DNA of 64,000 nt from Cycas panzhihuaensis. Taxonomy: Eukaryota; Cycadophyta. This document shows, piece after piece, positions 57,571-64,000 of this stretch. A model generated the notes under the pieces. It was not told the DNA's origin. It searched no databases and saw only the letters and a program-made list of their open reading frames with translations. The number at the start of each line of letters is the position of its first letter. The first letter of the stretch is position 1. The stretch is taken from the NCBI GenBank assembly GCA_023213395.1, contig CM041465.1, positions 23,436,001-23,500,000 on the forward strand, written 5' to 3'. The translations under genes and the position numbers were made by a program.

Positions 57571-58522
57571 TAGGCACTGGTGTTCCTTATTCCATTTTCC
57601 TCCACACTTGAAGCACGTCCCTTTTCTTATATGCTCCTCTTTGGTTGTTCCTGAGCTTTCTCAGTATTTTTTATAGCTAACGGAGGATCTACCTTTATTC
57701 CTGATTTTGCCCAATTAGGATTCTGGGTCTGATATGGTGGTGGCTCATATCTCCTTGTATATGTTGGTCTACTATCTCTAAGTTCTGCCTCTACATTTCT
57801 TGCTATCCGAATTGCTACTTGGAGTTGAGGTGGATCTACTGCTTAACTCTAAATTTGATTTGATTTTTCAATCCACTAATATAAGTCTCCAGTAAACATT
57901 CTTGCGGTATTTTTTCTGAGACCATACATTGTAGTGTTTGAAACTGTTCCGTATATTCTTGGACCGTTCCTTGTTGATGTAATCGTGTTAATTGAGCAAA
58001 GTAATCAGATTCCAAGAATCGTCATATTGCTCTATTAGTCCTCCTCTTAGATTCTCCCAAGTCTGTTGTATTGGTAAATTCATCTTTTGCCACCAATAGT
58101 ACCACCTTAATGCCCTTCCATTTAAGTGTAAGGATGTTATTTCCATCTTTTCCTTACTTGTTGAGTTATAGACCCTAAAATAGTTCTCCATTTGTAAGAT
58201 CCAATTTGTGATATTCTTGGATACTTCAGGATCAAAATTTTCCAAGAATAATCTTGCTCATTTCCATCCATTATCCATGTTGGAAGTTCTCCTTTCATAA
58301 ATTCGTCCATCAACCCTATTCCCCTGGTTTTCTTGATTGTTCCAAGTATCTATTTGTTCTATTCACGATGCATTCTTTGTTATCCAATTCTCCACCCGAC
58401 ATTACGTGTTGCTTGATCCTTTTGCTAGTAACTCTGATTAAGGTTGTTAAAGCCTTTATGCTCTGGTTTAATTCTGATGCGCCTTCAATTTTTTCCTCTG
58501 AGGTTCTAGAGTGGGCTGCCAT
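57571..58522 (-). pseudogene. Gag of element F
   Basis: It starts at the minus-strand ATG at 58522 (MAAHSRTSEEKIEGASELNQ), preceded by the primer site and a ~115-bp leader. A frame change follows near 58320. The Retrotrans_gag core is in 58245-57988 (NWILQMENYFRVYN, ITSLHLNGRALRWYYWWQKM, LIEQYDDSWNLITLLN). QCMVSEKIPQECLLETYISG follows in another frame. The zinc knuckle is at about 57605-57564 (CFKCGGKWNKEHQC), all Cys and His present. Two or three frameshifts break the gag. Particle assembly would be its role. Confidence 0.83.
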
Positions 58523-58636
58523 CTTCCTGGGAATGAGGTTTTCCCCTGATCTCAATTCTGTTTCTATTTATCTTGGCAGGGAGGGGGGGAATTTTTTTTT
58601 TGACCTTTTTTTTTTTAATGCTTTTCCCTTCTAAAA
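58523..58636 (-). other. Leader of element F
   Basis: Short non-coding stretch between primer site and gag start, with two poly-T runs and a G run on the plus strand. Confidence 0.6.
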
Positions 58637-58652
58637 CCTGGCTCTGATACCA
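58637..58652 (-). other. Primer-binding site of element F
   Basis: On the minus strand TGGTATCAGAGCCAGG follows the 5' LTR after two bases. It is a full-length match to the usual initiator tRNA-Met primer site. Confidence 0.9.
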
Positions 58653-58654
58653 CT

Positions 58655-59255
58655 TGTAGTGATCTAATTCTACTTTTATAGAAATTTTCCTCAAAAATAC
58701 AAGTAATAATCCACAAAAACAATAACTAGATGCTATTCAACAAGGAAAATGAACAATGAACAAGAATTACAGAATCCACAGAAGTAAATAATAGTCTTTA
58801 TTGTCAAATAATACCAACATAGAGCAAAAGTTCAACAAAGTACCTGTCTTTCTTGAAGACGCTGTCTTTCTTGAAGACGTGAGCTTCCCTCTTCGAGGCG
58901 AGGAACCCTCCAAACTGCAGCCCCCAAATGGGCGAGCTAATTACAGCCCTAGAACCGAAAATGCGCGACAAAAGAACCTCCGACGATGTTGAAATGAGGC
59001 CGCAAATCCTCCTTAAATAGGCGCCCAAACGAAAGTAATAGAAGTCGGCCAGACTGGGTAATATTCTTCTTAAAACTGCTCAAATAGAAGTCGGCCAGAA
59101 CTTCTCCAAAAACTGGCAGGCTAACTTGAAATGGCCATAACTTTTGATTGAGATGTCAGAATTGACTTTCGTCTGAACCGTTGGAATCCTTGTTCAGAGG
59201 CCTTCAATTTGAATGGTTACATGGCATAGTTTTAACTAGATTTTGGAATGTTACA
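58655..59255 (-). repeat. 5' LTR of element F
   Basis: 601 bp, matching 53514-54113. Most of the differences are transitions. Confidence 0.92.
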
Positions 59256-59880
59256 TCCTATGTGCCCCAATTGTTACAACTTTCGAAGGGCTCTTCCCCA
59301 ACCCACTGTGAAGGGGAAGCCTTTCTCTATCGTTAATGAGCTTCATACCGTGGCTGCTAGAATGTCCATAATGGACATCTTGAGGAGCTGCCCTGGATAA
59401 CACACATTACTCTTAAAGGCTTTAGGATTATGTGACATACCTGTTCATGCATTTGGTGTCACCCTGAGTTATGAGCCCATCATCTCCTTTGATCGTAGGG
59501 ATCTTCTCCCTACTAGCAAAAGGAAGCACCAATGGCAATTCCCTTTCACTATTACCATTGATACTCTAGATTGTACTTTATGAAGAACCATTATTGACAA
59601 TGGTTCTTCCGTTAATGCCATGCCCTTGCACATTATGAAAGAGCTTGGAATATCAGCTTTAGAACTGATTCCATGGCAGTGTCAAGGCTACGATGTTAGC
59701 GAAAAGACACCCTTGGGATTGGTGTCTATCCCACTTAATCTTGAGGATAAGACTATCTTCACTAATATTATAGTTCTCAATATTGACGTTGACTACAATC
59801 TTTTGTTGGGATGCCCATGGCTCAATTAGATGGGGGCCGTGTGCTCCTTCCGTTGGGGACAACTTAAATTCATCCATGAA
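59256..59880 (+). pseudogene. Gag tail and protease of element D
   Basis: It continues the D gag frame after F (target duplication TCCTA at 59256-59260). Around 59590-59830 is the protease: TIIDNGSSVNAMPLHIMKEL with the catalytic Asp kept, then IPWQCQGYDVSEKTPLGLVS, then NIDVDYNLLLGCPWL. A TGA near 59581 and a TAG at 59827 interrupt it. It is closely similar to elements B and C. The upstream portion has KHQWQFPFTITIDTLDC. An aspartic protease of this type cuts the gag-pol polyprotein. Confidence 0.8.
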
Positions 59881-60900
59881 AGGTGAATGAGAGTCGTCTC
59901 TCAGGAACTTCCTCCTATTAAAGAACCATGTCAATCCCGTCAAGTGGGCAATGACCAAGCGAAAGGCGACAAAGGTATTTCTACCTATGCCTCTACTTAT
60001 TCTATTAACATACCTAACTCATCTCTTTTGGAACAAGACCCTTCATCCTCTTCTTCCAACCTCACATGTTTCGCCCCTATTGGTGTCGAAAGTTATGGGT
60101 ACCTCACCATACTTAATGATGATGAGTCTGACAATAAGGATGAGGATCTCCCTCACCCCATCTCCCTTCTAGGAATGAGTAGGGGGCATCCCCTTCATTC
60201 TAGATCCTACTCTAGAACCCCTACAGTTGGTGGAACTAGTTCTTCTCTTGTGTCTCATGTCATCACCTGTGTTGATCAGGTGCTCTTTGAGTCTTCGCCT
60301 TCATTGCCACACATAGGTAATAAGGTTGGGGAGCCCCTTGTCATCCCTTCTGAGGGACCTCTTCCCAGCTCTTCTAGGGAGTCTATCAGGTATGTTGAGT
60401 GGCGTGACAACCACCATGGTCCTTCTATCTCTACTTCCCTTCACCCTTTATCTTCTCGAAGTGTGGTCATCCATGGGGTAGACTACTTTAAGAATGACGA
60501 AGCCCTACTTAAGCACTTAGTGGGCTCCATGCCTAACCTTCCTTCTAGTCACCATAGGCTTGGCTATTAGAAGGTCTTGGCTATTGGGTCTTCTCTCGTT
60601 GACCCAATTCCATCCCCAATTCCATCCCTTCCTATTGACCGAGCCCCCCTACACTTTGAGGAGGGGAATGCCATGTGCATGGGGGCAACCTAGGACATAG
60701 TCCTTGCCCTAGGCAAAGTTATTAAGGTAAGGGTGGAATACTCTCCTGATGAAGTGGAGTAGTATACCCTTCTATTCTAGGAGTTTTGGGATGTTTTTGC
60801 ATAGGACTACTCCAATATGAAGGGAATCAATCCTTCAATCGTTATCCACAACCTCACAACCATTCTAACATTCGCTCTATGTGTTAGAAACAATGCCCTC
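59881..60900 (+). pseudogene. Protease-RT linker of element D
   Basis: A 227-codon uninterrupted frame (59887-60570) rich in Ser, Pro and Asp, in the same frame as protease. Phrases conserved with element C are ESYGYLTILNDDESDNKDED, HPISLL, DYFKNDEALLKHLVGSMPNL and (60640-60760) FEEGNAMCMGAT followed by KVIKVRVEYSPDEV. No known fold is recognised. It is long for a linker; typical gypsy elements join protease to RT more closely. Confidence 0.68.
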
Positions 60901-62010
60901 TTTACCCTAAGCTCTCAGCTACTATAAAAATAGAAGTTGAGAAGCTTCTAAAACATAGGATTGATCACTTACATCGAATACCCTAAGCAAGTGTCTAACA
61001 TTGTTCCTGTTGCTAAAAAGAATGGGATAATCTAAATATACTTTGATTTCTATGACATCAACAATAAATGTCCTAAGGATAATTTCCCACTTCCCTTTAT
61101 CAATCAAATTATCGATTGAACCACTGGTTTCAAAGTCATGTCCTTAATGGATGGCTTCTCTGGCTACAACGAAATTCAAATCTCTCCTAAAGACCATCAT
61201 AAGACGGCCTTCACTACTCTATGGGGCACCTTCGCCTATAAGGCAATGCCTTTCGGGCTAAAGAATGCAGGCACCACTTATCAAAAGATGATGCAATTCA
61301 TTTTTCACAATCTCATCAACACATCCTTAGAGGTCTTCATGGATGACATAATGGGTCTCTCACGCATTAGAGCCCATCACCCTTTTGATTTGTGGGCCAT
61401 CTTCGTATGATGCCGTGAATACCATGTAAGCCTCAACCCTCTTAAATGTATGTTTGTCGTGACCGCTGGCAAACTCCTTTGTTTCCTTATGTCAAAACAA
61501 GGGATCCAAATTGACCCTAATAAAGTCAAGGCCATCCTTGACATGCTGCCTCCTAAAACCCAATGACAGATTAAGTTGTTTTTAAGTAGGCTTAGTTTCC
61601 TCAGGCATTTTTTGGGGAACTTTTCTACAAATGCCAAACCACTCACTAACCTATTAAAGAAGGGGGGCCCATTTATTTGGTCTTCTAAGGCCCAACAAGC
61701 CTTCAAAGAACTTAAGGAAGCCCTCACTTCTGCCCTGACATTGGCAACCCATCTCTTTGATACGCCATTCATCCTATATACCTTAGAAACCGATGAGTCT
61801 CTAGGTGCCATGTTAGCCCAGGAGGATAATTCGGGAGCTAAGAGGGCTATTTACTTCATTAGTCATACCCTCGTAGATGTTGAACTCACCTACTCTCCCA
61901 CAGAGAAGGAATGCCTCTCCTTGGTACATGCAACTAAAAAGTTTAGGCATTACTTGCTTGGAAATACTACTCGGGTGATTGTTTAATCCGATTCCCTATA
62001 CTATTTACTC
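60901..62010 (+). pseudogene. RT and RNase H of element D
   Basis: RT spans 60990-61560 in a single frame: VSNIVPVAKKNGII, SLMDGFSGYNEIQISPKDHH, FTTLWGTFAYKAMPFGLKNA and the active site VFMDDIMGLS at about 61335-61364. RNase H spans 61576-61986: FIWSSKAQQAFKELKEALTS, FILYTLETDESLGAMLAQED, RAIYFISHTLVDVELTYSPT, then HYLLGNTTRVIV and a stop in place of Gln. Stops fall at Trp/Gln-type codons (for example after WAIFV and before QIKLFL). The aspartates of both active sites are kept. Confidence 0.85.
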
Positions 62011-63429
62011 ACTTGACCCAACCTGATAGGTAGGACTAGAAAGTGGACCTGATAATAGTGGCTGAGTAGCTCGTCGAAACTCCTATCCCAAACCCTTTAG
62101 ACATCCCTATTGACGACTCTCTCCCTGACGAGCCCATCCTAGCCGTTCAGGACTCCCTTCCTCATCTGCTTACTGATAGTGAGTGGTATGGGGACATAGT
62201 GCAATACCTCACTTAATAATAGTATTACCCTAATACTAGTGATAAAGTTAGGTCTCATATTCAGGCTACTGCCAGGCAGTACTTCCTTATGGGTGAGGTA
62301 TTATACAAGAGGTCCTTCGATGGGATCCTTCTTCACTGTGTCACCCCCAATGAAGCAGACCAAATACTCCGTGAATGCCACAATGACATTTGTGGGGGCC
62401 ACTTTGGGGGATAATCCATGGCCCAAAGGATCCTTTGTATGGGGTACTATTAGCCATCCCTATTTAAGGATGCCCATGCTTATGCCCTGAGATGTCAGCG
62501 ATGCCAAGAGTATGCCAACATCACCCACCTGCCTTCTGAGGCTCTCCACCCTATTATATCTCCATGGCCCTTCTCCCAATAGGGGTTGGACCTCATTAGA
62601 GCCATATCCCCATCCTCTTTGTTGCAACATAAGTTCATCTTGACTACTACAAAGTACTTTACTAAATAGGCAGAAGCCATTCCTTTGACTACTATCCCTA
62701 GTAAGGCGATAGCCATCTTCGTCTACCAGCATATCATATGCCGCTTCGAGGTTCCTGATGTCCTGATCATGGATAATAGAACTCATTTTTTGCAATAAGG
62801 AGATAGATGAGCTCTGCAATAAATTTAATATTCCTCATAAAACTTCCTCTGCCTACTATCCCCAGGCTAATATCTAGGCTGAATCATTTAACAAAACTCT
62901 TATAAATATTCTAAAGAAGACCGTTACATAATCTCAAAGAGATTGGTATCTCTAGCTCCCTTCTGCCCTATGGGCATATTGCATGTCTATCCGTACGACT
63001 ACGGGAATGACTCCCTTCTCCCTAGTCTATGGGACAAAGGTGGTTCTCCCATTGGAAGTGGAGATTCCTTCTCTATGGGTCTCTCTCCGAGGTCTTGTTA
63101 CTGAGGAGTCTATCTGCCATACTCGCCTCTTAGACCTTGAGGCCTTAGATGAGAAACGCTTAGTCGCCTACTGAGCCAACCTCACCTCTAAGGCTAGGGC
63201 ACGAAGGACTTGCAATAAACACCTTCATTCTCATCCTTTACATCCTAGGGACCACGTTCTCAAGCTTGAATACCTCCACAATCGCTTGACTAAATTTAGA
63301 TCCAAATGGGTTAGCCCTTTTGTCATTCTTGAGAGTCTTGGGAATGACGCTTATAGGATCGCCACCCTAAAGGGCCTCGAATTTGACAAGGCTCTTGATG
63401 GGAAATTCCTAAAAAAATTTTATGCATGA
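62011..63429 (+). pseudogene. Integrase of element D
   Basis: The zinc-binding part at 62270-62515 shows H and H in ECHNDICGGHFGG and two Cys in RCQRCQEYAN. The core at 62570-62810 has TTTKYFTK where relatives have TTDYFTKWAEA, so the first catalytic Asp is Lys, then VLIMDNRTHF with the second Asp. The C-terminal part at 62960-63429 has MSIRTTTGMTPFSLVYGTKV, VLPLEVEIPSL, then KARARRTCNKHLH and KWVSPFVILESLGNDAYRI, ending near KKFYA. At least one frameshift lies between the zinc part and the tail. No chromodomain follows. Confidence 0.82.
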
Positions 63430-64000
63430 CTATGTCACTCTTTTCTTTGCACTTTAAAATGAGCCTAATTTACCAACCTAGGTGTGTATCCATTCCTCTT
63501 AATCATGGGTGGAATGGCGGTCTAGGATGGTCTTTCTTACTTCTTTTGGTTTCCTCTCGTGGAACCTCTTACCCTACTTTTTTAGGGGCCCCGTCTTCTT
63601 AATTGGGTGTATTGTCCCTGTCACTCTTGGTCTTGGGTATGTTCCCTAACTAGGATGGTGTGTGGGAGTATCATCACTCCCTTCCTACTTATACTTCCTT
63701 TGCATATCCCGCTATGCTCCCCCGTGGACATGTGTGTTGCCCTACCTCTTAGCCTCACATATGTCTATCGCCACTATGACTACTCATAGTGATCGTGTGA
63801 GTTCCTACTAGGAATATGGCCCTATATGAAAGGAAGTGTGTGTAGCTCAAACAATCCTCTATAATAAACTATGTGATAATCAACCAAAAACATCATAATA
63901 TATAGCTCCTCGTGTATCTGTGCACCTTCATACATATACATAAAAGTAAATATATGTCATTTATCATAATGTATCATCATACATATCAGCATATATCAAT
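63430..64000 (+). other. Post-integrase 3' region of element D
   Basis: Non-coding as far as it goes. It contains two perfect inverted repeats: CACTATGA-CTAC-TCATAGTG (63772-63791) and TTCCTA-C-TAGGAA (63802-63814). The 60-codon frame at 63607-63789 has no motif. In element B the same region holds a hairpin array and an extra RNase H; the latter is not reached here. Confidence 0.5.

Larger units (their letters stand above)
53514..59255 (-). mobile_element. Young Ty3/gypsy chromovirus F
   Basis: A 5742-bp minus-strand element with LTRs of 600 and 601 bp that differ by about 13 substitutions and one single-base indel (about 2.2%), a perfect target duplication, an initiator-Met primer site and a polypurine tract. 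The minus-strand order is gag, zinc knuckle, protease, RT, RNase H, integrase, chromodomain. It is the best preserved autonomous-type element in the window but not intact: frameshifts or stops occur in gag, between protease and RT, after RNase H and next to the integrase Glu. It lies in the gag-protease region of element D in opposite orientation. Confidence 0.93.
51190..64000 (+). mobile_element. Tat-type element D, internal region (runs off window)
   Basis: Plus-strand gag, protease, linker, RT, RNase H, integrase and part of the 3' region. The chromovirus F (53514-59255) interrupts the gag-protease junction. Gag is in one frame before F, and protease through RNase H is in the frame expected once F plus its 5-bp duplication are removed, so gag-pol was one continuous frame. 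There is no second RNase H between RNase H and integrase; by analogy with B it would lie beyond 64000. Decay is mostly by stops at Gln/Trp codons. Confidence 0.85.

Overview
The window is a block of nested LTR retrotransposons from a plant nuclear genome. I find no host gene, rRNA, tRNA or CRISPR array. Every recognisable protein segment is retrotransposon gag or pol. The lineages are plant ones: Ty3/gypsy chromoviruses with an integrase chromodomain and an initiator-tRNA-Met primer site, Ty3/gypsy elements of the Tat type with an extra RNase H, and Ty1/copia. Old diverged copies, long AT-rich filler and a single solo LTR would suit a large, slowly turning-over genome such as a conifer or other gymnosperm, but the sequence does not prove this.

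Block 1 (about 603-15562). An old minus-strand chromovirus (608-15557) has 371-bp LTRs that differ by about 12% by eye and a perfect 5-bp target duplication (GATAT). It is split by two plus-strand insertions. A copia element (1995-7280) sits in its gag. A non-autonomous copia-type element (8750-14374) sits in its leader; this one has a ~3.9 kb non-coding leader, one intact 226-codon gag-like ORF and no pol. The host chromovirus also lost most of its pol.

Block 2 (about 15.6-23.7 kb) has little coding content. It holds an old LTR-like piece, a diverged direct repeat pair, and the 3' part of a minus-strand Tat element with a second (archaeal-type) RNase H domain.

Block 3 (about 22.9-47.9 kb) is a plus-strand Tat element (C). 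Its 5' LTR was hit by a complete minus-strand Tat element B (23710-39880, ~2.65 kb LTRs, target duplication TGCTC). B in turn carries a solo copia LTR in its gag (35605-36248). C runs gag-PR-RT-RNase H and is cut off by an LTR (47894-48232) related to the non-autonomous element of block 1.

Block 4 (about 48.3-64 kb) is a second plus-strand Tat element (D). The first part of its 5' LTR appears inverted. Its gag-PR junction was hit by a young minus-strand chromovirus F (53514-59255, ~2.2% LTR divergence, perfect target duplication TCCTA) that still has a 449-codon RT-RNase H ORF. With F removed, the D gag and PR-RT frames line up. D integrase is present but broken, and the window ends in the region after it.

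The points most worth a second look are an LTR that has absorbed two copies of its own primer-binding site, a run of hairpins with co-varying stems downstream of the Tat integrase, the extra RNase H lying after integrase with a shared Asp-to-Asn change, and decay by nonsense at Gln/Trp codons with almost no frameshift.
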